Of a stretch of DNA of 64,000 nt, positions 10,392 through 21,279 are shown one piece after another; position 1 is the stretch's first letter; every line of letters starts with the position of its first letter. The stretch is from contig SCFE01000012.1 in the NCBI GenBank assembly GCA_004352715.1, positions 2,844,378 to 2,908,377 on the forward strand. Direction: 5' to 3'. A program made the translations under genes and the position numbers. The notes below the pieces were generated by a model. The model made no database searches. It was not told where the DNA came from and saw only the letters and a program-made list of their open reading frames with translations. The stretch comes from Hofstenia miamia. Taxonomy: Eukaryota; Xenacoelomorpha; Acoela.

Positions 10392-11810
10392 ATGGATCAT
10401 GATGCAAAAAAGGTCTTGGATGTTTATGGGGATAGCAAACTCCGTATAAATCAATCAGAAATTTCAAAATTGCTAAAAAATAACGAAAGAAAATCGAAAG
10501 TTGTCAGCATATTTGGAACAACCAGAGCTGGAAAGTCATACATTATGAACGTAATTAAGAAAAAATTAGAAAGCTATAATGACAGAACTCTTAGAGGCTT
10601 TGAAACTCAAAATAATGCAGGTAGTGTCACCAAAGGGTTCTGGTGCATTGAAAGTTGTGAAAAATATGATAGATCGTTGTCATACCTGCTTTGTGATACC
10701 GAAGGCGCATTTGAAATGGGAAAGCACACTGAAATAGCTGCAAAATTAATGGCAGTATCAGCGATTGTAAGTGACTGTTTAATTATCAACATTAGAAATC
10801 TAATCTCAGCAAATGAAATTAACTTTTTTAACGCATTTTTAAATCAGGCAAATTTTGAAAATTCCAGAAAATTTAATCAGCTTCTATTTCTAATTCGCAA
10901 CTGGGAATCTCCACATCAATATGAATTTGGTTTAAGCGGAGGAAGAAAATATCTAGATTCATTGAAAAATGAATCAACATTGCAAAATATAATAAAGATG
11001 TTCAATGTAACCGATTGTTTTTTAATGCCACCCATTGGAATTCAGCAGGCACGCAGTGAAAACTACAATAAGGTCTATGTGGTTGCAAAAGATACTCTGG
11101 AAGAATGTACAAATGGCGAAGTTGTGACGCAAGAATTCAATGAGCATGTAAATAAATTGGTCACTTATATAGTAAATGATGTTAGAAGTTCAACTGAATT
11201 AAAATACTTGGAAATTGTAATTAAAGGAATGGTTAATGAGCTTAACAGCAATGAGCAAATACGTGTGTATGATTTGCAAACAGCAAATGAAGAAATTGTT
11301 GAAGCAAAAAAGAAAAATGAACAGCTCAATAAAGATTTTTCAGAACAAAAAGAATCATTGATAAGACAACTTGAGCAATCAATTGAAAGAGAAAAGGCCA
11401 TGGAAAATAAATTGAAAAAATTTTCTGAGGAAACTGAAAAAAGTCTTCATAGTCTTACAAAAGACCTGCATGCTCTTCAAATTGAAAAGAATAAATTAGA
11501 ACTAGATTTAGAAGAAGCAAGCAACTATGCTGACTTCATTGAGAAAACTAATGAAGAATTAGGACTAGATTTTAAAAAAGTAAGCAACTATGTTGAGTAT
11601 ATGGAGAAAAGTAATGAAGAATTAGAACGAGTGAATGAAGAATATAAACAAAAGTGTGAAGAAACTAAGGAGGAAGTGGCAAAGAACCAAGCAAGTCCAG
11701 GTGTTGTCAAGCAAGTTCTAAGAATAATTACATCTCCATTTCGATTTGCTGTTGATGTAGCGGGAAGGGCATTTGGCTCTATGCTTCCGCAAAATCCTAT
11801 GCTTAAGTGA
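10392..11810 (+). CDS. Atlastin/GBP-like GTPase with coiled-coil tail, 472 aa
   Basis: Intact single-exon gene. Residues 1-290 form a dynamin-superfamily GTPase domain of the atlastin/GBP kind. The P-loop GTTRAGKS is at 42-49, with an arginine at 45 where atlastins carry their catalytic arginine. Switch threonine T80 lies in 'SVTKGFW', G3 DTEG is at 102-105, and the guanine motif region 'LIRNWESPHQYEFG' at 167-180 followed by 'GGRKYLD' is very like atlastin. 'CFLMPPIG' at 209-216 is also atlastin-like. The usual guanine-motif RD is RN here (169-170). Residues about 295-430 are strongly predicted coiled coil, rich in E and K, with a 21-residue tandem duplication (369-389 and 390-410). The C-terminus (438-464) is a basic-hydrophobic, possibly amphipathic segment. 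I see no clear pair of membrane helices such as atlastins have. Family members hydrolyse GTP and dimerise, often on membranes; the role of this one is inferred only. Confidence 0.88.
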   Translation: MDHDAKKVLDVYGDSKLRINQSEISKLLKNNERKSKVVSIFGTTRAGKSYIMNVIKKKLESYNDRTLRGFETQNNAGSVTKGFWCIESCEKYDRSLSYLLCDTEGAFEMGKHTEIAAKLMAVSAIVSDCLIINIRNLISANEINFFNAFLNQANFENSRKFNQLLFLIRNWESPHQYEFGLSGGRKYLDSLKNESTLQNIIKMFNVTDCFLMPPIGIQQARSENYNKVYVVAKDTLEECTNGEVVTQEFNEHVNKLVTYIVNDVRSSTELKYLEIVIKGMVNELNSNEQIRVYDLQTANEEIVEAKKKNEQLNKDFSEQKESLIRQLEQSIEREKAMENKLKKFSEETEKSLHSLTKDLHALQIEKNKLELDLEEASNYADFIEKTNEELGLDFKKVSNYVEYMEKSNEELERVNEEYKQKCEETKEEVAKNQASPGVVKQVLRIITSPFRFAVDVAGRAFGSMLPQNPMLK

Positions 11811-11814
11811 TTTA

Positions 11815-12640
11815 CATTTTTTTCATTTGTAATAATTGCTAAAAATATATTTCTGATTAATTGTTAAAATTTAACATAGATAGATTAACCATTATAATTC
11901 TTCAAAATGGTCTAAGAAAATAATTATGCTTAAGATATATTTGAAAAAATATTCAGAACTTAAAGCTGCAAATTTTTATATTAGCATTACACAAATTTTG
12001 CTCGTATCATATTTATGCATTTACAAAAAATTTAGCTAGTGTAGGATACTAAATTAGCATTTTCTATACAGTCATGACCAAACGTCCTTCTACAAAAATT
12101 CGATATTGATGAAAATAAGAATGTTTGAAAGAAAATATAAAGGGAACATCTCAAAAGTAAATATTTGTAGATAGGCAAATTCAGATGTAAGTATTATTCA
12201 GTATTTCAAAGAGTATCAATTGTTGCAAAGGGAGGCAGCATTGAATTCAAGCATACTCTTGGCCAGAGTTCTGCAATATCATATGTAAAGATAGTAACCC
12301 AAAATTGCAATATAGCATCATGCAATTAGTACAATGAACTTGGATACAAGGCTGTTTTTTAGAGTAATACTAAGATTCTCAACTTTATTGAGACTTAGAC
12401 AGTTTCATGGCCATTTGGGTGGCTTGACATCAACTATGATAAAACCATAACTTCACAATTTTGGCAGAGTAGAATGGGGTGCCATTATGTTTGAAGACTG
12501 TATTGTTCAGAATTGCCATATTAGTTGGCAACTCGGTGAAGTTTTCAATTTTAGATAAAAAAACAATACCAACAATTTTTTTCTGAAATTGATTAATGCT
12601 AGAAGTATGATTTTAGAATGTTAATAATTAATGCATGATA
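11815..12640. other. 3' flank of the GTPase gene, non-coding
   Basis: AT-rich. AATAAA-like motifs are weak and no poly(A) site can be assigned confidently. No other gene is seen before the repeat at 12784. Confidence 0.45.
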
Positions 12641-12783
12641 TATATATATATTTTTTTTTAAGGAACTTTAGTTGTTATTATTTTGAATTGCTTTTTACGA
12701 ACTCTTCGCTTATTAATTTATATTTCCATAATGTTCATACAAATGTTTAATATTATGTGAATATAAGCAATAATACCCAGCCT

Positions 12784-13333
12784 TTTGCTTTTGTGTTGTG
12801 TTGGTTGTGTGAAAAAAAGCTCGCTCAACGCCAAACCTGAAGGCCTACAAAAGCAAGCTTTAAGGGTAAAAACATTTGTGCTAAGATTCATCTAAAATGT
12901 GCATCCCAAACAAAAATTGTAAACATTTTAGTTTTATCTTTTTATTAATAATACTTTAGTGCAAACAGTTTTGTCTACAAATCTACAAATTTAGTACTTA
13001 ACATATAATTGCAGTTATTAAAGGATATTATTCATGTATTAATTCATTGCACTACACTTCTATTTCCGCGAAACTAAGATGTAATTGGCAATGGTGATGT
13101 CACTCACACACCCCAAACATTTGAAAATAGTTGGCGAAATTTCATGCTATAAGACTGCACTTTAGCCAAATATTTATAATTTATTTACGCATAGCTTCCT
13201 ACAATTTGCATAAAACTATCATGCATGATCTATCTATAAGTAAATATTGGATAAAAACATGTTGCTAAGGCTTACTTAAGTATTTGATAATATATTTGTG
13301 ATTGGCAATTAGGTTTCTTAATGGGAGTATGTC
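12784..13333 (+). repeat. Dispersed repeat, block X copy 2
   Basis: Direct repeat of 308-870, about 12.5 kb away. It shares 'gcttttgtgttgtgttgg' at the left and 'tcatgcatgatctat' near the right. It is slightly shorter than copy 1. Confidence 0.75.
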
Positions 13334-13593
13334 TTTTAGTTTTTATTTGGTGTTTTCATTTCGAACATTAGTACAAGGACTTATGCCCGCAGGAATACAC
13401 AATGTCAATAAAATATTTTCCAAATATCACCAATCAAGATTAATTCATTTCAGATCACTAATTTGTTGCAATCATGAACAGGACATAATCCCAGTGACTT
13501 TGTACTAATTGCTGCGTCTTAGTTTACTATTCACACGAATGTATCATTATCGTCACCATTTTTGCTTATCCGAATCAGTCAATATATATATAA

Positions 13594-13663
<70 letters not shown>

Positions 13664-13754
13664 NNNNNNNNNNNNNNNNNNNNNNNNNNNNNNNNNNNNN
13701 NNNNNNNNNNNNNNNNNNNNNNNNNNNNNNNNNNNNNNNNNNNNNNNNNNNNNN
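13664..13754. other. Assembly gap inside a (TA)n tract
   Basis: 91 N bases between long TA arrays (about 13583-13663 and 13755-13766). The several tyrosine-isoleucine frames seen here are dinucleotide artefacts. Confidence 0.97.
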
Positions 13755-13899
13755 TATATATATATAATGCATTCAAAATTGACTAGTTATATTTTCTCAG
13801 AAAATTTGCTAAGTTACTATTTACACGAAGGTCTTCTAATATCGAATGAGTTTGGCAGAGTATATATATTCAAACTAATGTATTTATTTGTACAATTGT

Positions 13900-15590
13900 A
13901 GTATAACAATTTTTAAAATTATAACTACTTGATAAAATTTTAATGTTGACATTCGTTGTCAATTTAAACATCGTTATTTTTGTAAAAATTGTGTTCTTAC
14001 TCGCCTGAAGTCAATTATAATGATCATTTTTTACAAATAACAATTTTATTAAATTTTTTTGTATTCCTCGCAACTAATATGTTGTAGTGTACAACACGTA
14101 AAATTAAATGCTATGCAGGAGTTGTTGCATTTTTAATTTAATTCAACTTTTACTGACAATTTTAATAAAGTGTCTTGAGTGATTCATATTTCCTTGAAAG
14201 ATCTAATCTCACAATAATGGGAAAAGATATTGCCAGCCAATTTCAATACAGATTTTTTCGTTGTTGCAGTTTTTTATAAGTTATTTTTTGCTCTAGTTAT
14301 AAAATCATGTTTGAGAGGGTTGATGACAGTCGCATATATTGCATTTGAACTTCCAATTGACCATGCTCGGACAAAATGTCTGAAGCTGTGCAGATCTGCT
14401 CAATAATAAACTCAAGCTTAATTGAACAAAATTTAATGTAAAATTTATTGCCATTTTGAACGTAGTTATGATTATGGATAATTATATCAACTTCAATGCT
14501 TTTTCATATCAATATTTTAAATATATGTGAACACAATGTATTGGCCGTATACCTTTCGAGTTTTAATAACCAAATATTGAGCATTGTAACGTATATTTCA
14601 CACTACTTAGCCGCTTTTAACTGATCTTGTTGAAAGTGATCAAGGAAAGTATGCATAGCAATAACATTCAAGGAAATGCACTTCTTGCGAATGGTCAATG
14701 TGCAATGATGATGAAAAATGACTCGTGTGTTCACAGCTTGACGAAAGCCATCTTTATTGTTACTGTGATAATCAGTGGATGAATTAAGGGGGAACTACTA
14801 GTTAACTGAAATCTCACACTCCATGAGAAATTAAATTGGAGTAGTTATTAGGGTAATTTGTTCAACCCTCGTAAGTAAAGTCTGGAAAAATTTATCAAAA
14901 AACTTCAAATTGATGTCATTTTCAAAAAGTTTAAAGTCTTGGTAAATTTTTGTCAAATATTCTGTTCTAATTCTTTTACATTTTTCAAGACTTGTGTTTA
15001 TATTAACACGGGCAAGTTTATCAGCATTCTGAATGTTTTATAATACAATTACAAATTTTCTATTTCAGATGGCGGGAGTTAAGGTAGGGCGACTTTGACG
15101 GTTCCCCAACTAATAAATTCTTTTCAATATATTCAATTTGCAATATCGTTAATTTCGAATGCTGTTAAAAAATTTAATCTCAATCAGCATTGGAACCGGG
15201 TTACAAAATGTGACTTGGTTACACATGTGTTCTGGCGAAACACGATAAAATTGCAAAATGAGTGACACTCTAGCCCGAATGACAAGTTTTTCAGAATTTA
15301 GAAAGTTGCCATGAGCAACACATCACACTGGTTTATATTGACATTTGAATGATTCAGCTCGCATTATGAAGCCACTATTCTACAGTGTGAAATAAAAACA
15401 ATTGAAATATTTTTGGTGAAGCGAAAATGCTAGCAAGTCCAATCTTCATTTTAAACTATCATTCTGTGAAAGATTCGTCTATTTGCAAATATTCATGAAA
15501 TTTTACATTTTATATTTTGGATTTGAATTCGAATTTGGATTTGCAAATGCATTCCCTGAATACAGACATTCGAATTTGAAGTAAAACATG
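13900..15590. other. Non-coding, nothing recognised
   Basis: AT-rich, without an open frame that looks like protein and without a clear repeat partner. Confidence 0.45.
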
Positions 15591-15595
15591 TGAAT

Positions 15596-15793
15596 TTAAC
15601 CGGCTGACTCGCCAGCACATCCCTGGCCGAACGGCCCACAGACCAGATCACCCGGTGCAATTCTGTTCACAATATTCTCGATTTTCATAAATTTATTAAT
15701 TTCTGCAATTTTCAACGAATTTCTGTTAAAATATTTGAATTTTTGAACACAATTTTGAATTAATTGTTCAGTTTCTGTTATACAAATTATCAT
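15596..15793 (-). other. Short frame with a GC-rich end, unrecognised
   Basis: 65 codons. The last 22 are unusually GC-rich for the region and encode a glycine-rich tail ('GDLVCGPFGQGCAGESAG'), while the first 40 are ordinary AT-rich sequence. I do not recognise the tail. It could be a captured fragment or the end of an element. No splice partner was found. Confidence 0.2.
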
Positions 15794-15839
15794 CCATTTA
15801 TATAAACACCTGCTAATAGTAATTCAGCATCTCCCTCAT

Positions 15840-17080
15840 TTAATTATTATTACATTGAAATTGAATGTAAAATGTAAGTTGACTGCATGAATAAAAAATC
15901 AAAGCAATTTGACGTTGAAGATATAGCAGACAAAATTTTGAAATTAAGAAGTTTTAATGGCAAGGACCTTATAAAACATTAAAAACTATAAGCTTTAAAT
16001 TTCCTTTTCTATGCTCGGGTAATTGAAGTTGTAATAACTAAATATTTCAGAAAAAATGTGTGATAAGATTGACCAAATATAAATGCAAATTAGAAATAAA
16101 ACATCAAAATTGTCTATGAAATAAAATAATCTATGAAATACCAATAATGTTTCAGATAGCATACTGTAAGTTTTCGAGAGATTCTCGACATCAGTGGTAT
16201 ATTCGATGGAGCCCTGAGGGAATGGTCTCTGTACTCTCTGGTTCCAAGCTTCTGGTAGAGGGACCCTGAAAAAAAATATAGCAACAGAGGTTGGGATAGT
16301 GTTCTGCGCCTTGGCTGTAGCTAATACTTAGCTCTTAGACGTACGTTGTCCGCAACGGCTAAGAATTTCGTTTTGCGGTTTGTCGGCCAAAATCTCGGCT
16401 AGGATTCATTTTTAAGCATTATGGTGAACAAGTTAATTCCATTATCTTTGTCGGTATTTTTGTTTTTAAAACTTATTCGCTTTGACAGTTTTCCTTAATT
16501 ATTCGAAATATGAGCATGCTATAATTGTTCATTGAGAATTACAGTATTTCACTTAGTAGTACTAATAATTTATTATGCACAGCCGGCTACAGCTGAAAAA
16601 ATTGCTTTGGTCGTAAACGCTGAGATCAATTTGATTCAATATTTGTTTTTTATATTATGCTAACTAAGCTACAATATGTTTCTTATATCTACATTCTGTT
16701 TTCAACCTGAAAAATGATGTAAAATTATTGCACATTTAAATATACTACAAGACCAAAAATAGTTGTATATAAATATAAAATTGTCTACATTAGACATATT
16801 AACGTATTTCAATAGTAGTAAGTTCGAACTAGCACATCATAAGGATTTTTAATATTTTTTCATAAAGGTTTGAAAAAAGTAGGATGAATCAAAATTTAAT
16901 CAAAAATCTAACTTGAAGTCTTCAGTGTCCACTCCCCCATCAAAAATTTCTAGATTCGCCCCTGGTGATAATCAAGCATAATTGAAGAATAACTTTATCT
17001 TAATGATTTCAATAAAAAAATTTAAGAGGTTACATAATAATTGCAAAATTACCCCTTAATGCGATAAAAAAATATTAATT
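15840..17080. other. Non-coding, nothing recognised
   Basis: Includes a slightly GC-richer patch at 16190-16400 without an open frame. No RNA-gene structure could be supported by eye. Confidence 0.4.
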
Positions 17081-17745
17081 AATGGCCATTTTGAATATGT
17101 AAAATACATTAATCGTTCAGCAGACATGTGCCGGAGTAGGGGCGTCTGGAAGATTATTGGCTTTGTCAAAAATCGAAATGAGTGTTACTAGGAACTATGT
17201 GTTGGACATTTAATCTAGAGGGGTGAGTGCTGTGTCATTGTCATAAATGATATGTTTCTCAATTTGGAGTAAGGTAAAGTCAAGTCATGCAGGTACTCTG
17301 CCTTTAGTCGATGTCCAAGTGATTTTTGGGTAGATATTTGATAAAGTATACATATTTTTGCAAATCTCAGATTTTTAAGTTGGTCGACACCTCAAGCCTG
17401 GAGTTAAGTTTGAGAGGAGTCTGTTAACCAAAGATGTACTGCGGGTCGGCTTTGGACAAGTAAATGCAAATCGATTGCATTAGAAGTAAGGCTTTGACGA
17501 GTGTCGTTTCTTCTTATTATTATTAGTTCGTAAACATAAGAAAGTTTTAAAATCAAGAAACCAAATATATTTAATTAGATATTGTACATTAATTACTCAA
17601 ATTTGACAATATTGTTATAATATCCTGTGTTAAGTCTATCACATGCTTGCCAATTTATGCAGAAAACTTTTTTTCTAGAAATATTTACTTGGGCTCATTT
17701 TGAAATTATCATATGATTTTGTAGAACATTTTATATCATAGATTA
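17080..17745 (+). repeat. Diverged dispersed repeat, copy 2
   Basis: Direct partner of about 5085-5840, sharing 'gagtctgttaacca' and 'ttgtacattaattactcaa'. It ends just before hAT-like coding debris. Confidence 0.6.
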
Positions 17746-17783
17746 CGATGAAAATTTCTACAACTTTGCTAAAAATGTGAATA

Positions 17784-18819
17784 ATGTCCAGGACTGGGAT
17801 GCCTTTCATCATCGGAATCTTGGTGATTTGTGATACCACACCGTGGAAGCTGGCCTCTGTCAGTTTGCTTGGCCTGATTTTGGCTGCCTCGAATATTTTC
17901 AGAGAGTCACACAAGAGAATCGAAATTGCGACAGAACAGAGTAATCAACAAAATCTTATCAAATCACATCTATTGACACAACACAATACAGCATCAAAAG
18001 TGATCTATGAGATGCATAAAATCTGCTTATAACTACAGGCATTTCTTCGATGAATCATAGAATACAAGATATTCATGACAGCCTTTGACTTGCTGTGAAT
18101 ATCAAAAGAGACATCATTATTTAGTAAATATTTACAGACTTCAGCAATAGAGTTTTCAAGTCAATGACAATGATCAGTTGTAAGTTGAATGTGCTGAAGC
18201 GATTTTCATAAGACTTCAAAGATGTTGATTTGAAAACACGCTTTTATGAGGTCAACAAAAATCCCTCTGCCACAAAAAAATTTCAATGATGAGCTCCTTT
18301 CATTCACAAAATTCCCATCTCATACCTATAGTCATCACTCATCAAATCCTTTAATACAATACAAGCATCAAACTTACAAAATCCTGATTGATGCTGTTCT
18401 ACGGCAAATATCAGCACACTTTGATGGATTGAAGTATATCTAAAGTGAAATTTCTATTCTCAATTCCTTCATTTGTAAGTCTTCACCAAAATTTTTCAAA
18501 ACATTTAAAGAAGCTAAAGAGCACCCTCAGGGTCACAAATGATGTGCACGTGGCAAGTAAAAAGAATGAGCAGGCCAACTTTTGTTTGGGACTACATGGA
18601 ACTCATAAAATCACTGCAATGGTCAAAAGAGGATTAAGCTGTATCTGGTTCTTCACAACTATATTCAACACAGAAGTTGTGCAAGAATGCATTGAATGCG
18701 CTTTCAATGTTCGAAACCAATATTCCATGTACCCAATTAGCCACTTTCAGAATTTCACACTGTATAAGTTTGCATTGTTCCTGAGCTTGATTCAGTTCAA
18801 CACTGATTCTCCCAGCTGA
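17784..18819 (+). pseudogene. hAT-like transposase remnant, middle part
   Basis: Several plus-strand open fragments in different frames (17784-18032, 18246-18443, 18445-18819). The second contains 'YKILIDAVLRQISAHF', resembling the 'YYR..iF.PFLD..i..L..RF' segment of hAT (DUF4371 and zinc-finger type) transposases. The third is cysteine- and histidine-containing but unassigned. Codons are broken by stops and frameshifts, so this is a dead copy. The C-terminal hAT-like part is at 20880-21273, and the second GTPase copy lies between them. Confidence 0.4.
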
Positions 18820-19508
18820 AACTTATAAAACAATTTTCCATTCATCAATGATAGATCATAATCTGGAGGATTTCATGCTGATGTAAATTGATTATAACAT
18901 TATTGATGACATTCCTGATGATACAATTTTCACCAGTTGGCAGCTACTTTGGCACTAGTGAAGCGAAACTTGATTGAATAAATCTAGCTACACAAGTGAA
19001 AGTAAAAAATGAGTGTTTCACTTAGGCAGTTACCTTAAAAATAAAGATATACTTATTTTACCCTATAGTAATTGAAATTCGGCACTAAATTTCAAAAATT
19101 AAGCTTAGTCTTAAATACAGTTATCTTTCCTTGACCATATGGTAGCGGGATGGCATGGGCTTCATATTTCTGCACTAAATTTAATATACTTATAAATTAG
19201 TCTACATGTACCCCTGTGGAGATGCTTCATCAGGTCCCATTTTTCCCCAAGTCCAGGCCTGAAAGTCTCTTTCAATATGCAATTAATGGATATTGATATT
19301 GGTACTTGATACTAGTGTAAAAAATATGGTGCAAAGCTATAGGTTTCCACTACTTCACAAACAGTAAGAGGCAAATTTACAATAATTATACAAAACTATG
19401 TATCTAAAATGAAATTTCTTAAAAACATGGCTTGAATTGCAAAACAATTTGATAAAATATCATCATTTTCAATCATATTATTTTATAATTTAGATGTAGC
19501 AATACCCA

Positions 19509-20171
19509 ATGGATCATTGTTCCAAAGGGATCATGGATGTCTATGGAATTTGCAAACTTCATATAAATCAATCAGAAATTTCACAATTGCTATAAAATAA
19601 CGAAAAAAAATCCAAAGTTTTCAGTATATTTGGAACAATACGAGCTTGAAAGTCATATATTATGAATGTAATACAGAAAAAATTAAAATGCTATAATGAA
19701 AGAGCTCTTAGAGGCTTTGAAAGTCAAAATAATGCAGGTAGTGTAACAAAAGGGTTCTGGTGCATTGAAAGTTGCGAAAAATATGATAGATCGTTGTCAT
19801 ACCTGCTTTGTGATACAGAAGGCGCATTTGAAATGGGAAAACACAATGAAATAGCTGCAAAATTAATGGCAGTATCAGCGATTGTAAGTGACTGTTTAAT
19901 TATCAACATTAGAAATCTAATCTCAGCAAATGAGATTAACTTTTTTAACGCATTTTTAAATCAGGCAAATTTTGAAAATTCCAGAAAATTTAATCAGCTT
20001 CTATTTCTAATTCGCAACTGGGAATCCCCACATCAATATGAATTTGGTTTAAGCGGAGGAAGAAAATATCTAGATTCATTGAAAAATGAATCAACATTGC
20101 AAAATATAATAAAGATGTTCAATGTAACCGATTGTTGTTTAATGCCACTAATCGTAATTAGGTTCAATTGA
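19509..20171 (+). pseudogene. Broken second copy of the atlastin-like GTPase
   Basis: Colinear with codons 1 to about 213 of the gene at 10392, and in one frame throughout. Two stops break it: codon 29 (AAA to TAA, 19593-19595) and the P-loop glycine codon 47 (GGA to TGA, 19647-19649). The open part begins at the internal methionine at 19662. It keeps 'SVTKGFW', DTEG and 'LIRNWESPHQYEFG'. Homology stops at about 20147, after 'CCLMPLI', with a stop at 20169; the end of the GTPase domain and the whole coiled coil are missing. About 19860-20130 is almost identical to the intact gene, whereas 19509-19700 differs at many positions. Loss of the P-loop means no GTPase activity is expected. Confidence 0.85.
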
Positions 20172-20879
20172 AAACTGCTGGAGTAATGGTGAAAAAATGA
20201 ATAATTTTGGAAAAAATCCTGTTTTAATTGCCTTAGAAATGCTTCTGAATATTCTCTAGTAGAAAAAACTAATTCATATATATATATATATGTAGGTTAT
20301 TTGTAACGCGGTTTTTATTTGTATTGTCAAAGCATATATACAATAGTATATATAAATATCCAAACAAAATTTCAAATCAATATAATGCTATCAGGAATGA
20401 AGTGCTAGTAAAGTGCATACATTGTGCAAAAAAAGTGTCTAAATGACATGCTGAACGCCTACATTGCCTTGGACTTTTCACAATCACAACACATTTTAGA
20501 ATAAACGCATTGCATTTAAAGATATGCATAACAAGATTTTTCATCTTCAAAAAGACTTTATTTGCATGTGCTAGGAATATTATTTTCATAATGGGGTGAC
20601 TGATATGCTTCAGTCTTCGTTTTTAGATCTTTCAGAAATATCAAGCATGATGAAGGATTTAGCAAAACAAAGTTCTGGAGCAGCATGACAGAACTTTTGG
20701 GAAAAGGTGCATAAATGGCAAAGCCTTGTAAGTGGAAGTTTTGCCTTCTCTAAAATCAAGAATGTAGAGAATGCCAAAGCACTTTGAAGGTAGTGTTGTA
20801 GTGACCTCACTTAGCCAAAAAATCATGTGCGTATAAAGAAAGCTATAATGTTTAGTGATGGACAAAAGTCATGCAAAAA

Positions 20880-21273
20880 TTGAGTTGCGATTTGACTCAA
20901 TTAAAAAGTCCTTTTTACTTTCAATCTTATCTCTTCATCAGTCCTCAACGAATTGTTTGCACTTGATTATCTGGATTCCTTTACAACTCAGTACAACATC
21001 AACAAAGAGTTTCTTGAAATTGAACTTCGGCAGGCCAAATGCTTAGTTAACTTGAAGAGAGAGGCTAATATCAAAGTTGGAGGCCTAGTAGATTTTGCAA
21101 ATTCCCCGCTGCAATGCAAATATGCTTTTCCAGATTTTTGCACACTACTCACCACTGCCCTTTTATTCCCACAACCTCACTTTCTTCTGATTGTGAGAAA
21201 TGCTTCTCTTAAAACATTGAACAATAAACTGTTGGCGAGATTTAAATCAATGTTCAAAGAGCAAATCAAATAA
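20880..21273 (+). pseudogene. hAT-like transposase remnant, C-terminal part
   Basis: The open frame 20953-21273 contains 'FPDFCTLLTTALLFP', resembling the 'fP.l..ll...L.iP' start of the hAT C-terminal dimerisation region, followed by 'LNNKLLARFKSMFKEQ', in the place of the usual basic 'R..L.p..l' part. The characteristic ERxFS core is not recognisable. Upstream 20610-20880 reads as the same protein only with stops. Probably the downstream half of the remnant at 17784-18819. Confidence 0.35.
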
Positions 21274-21279
21274 ATATGG

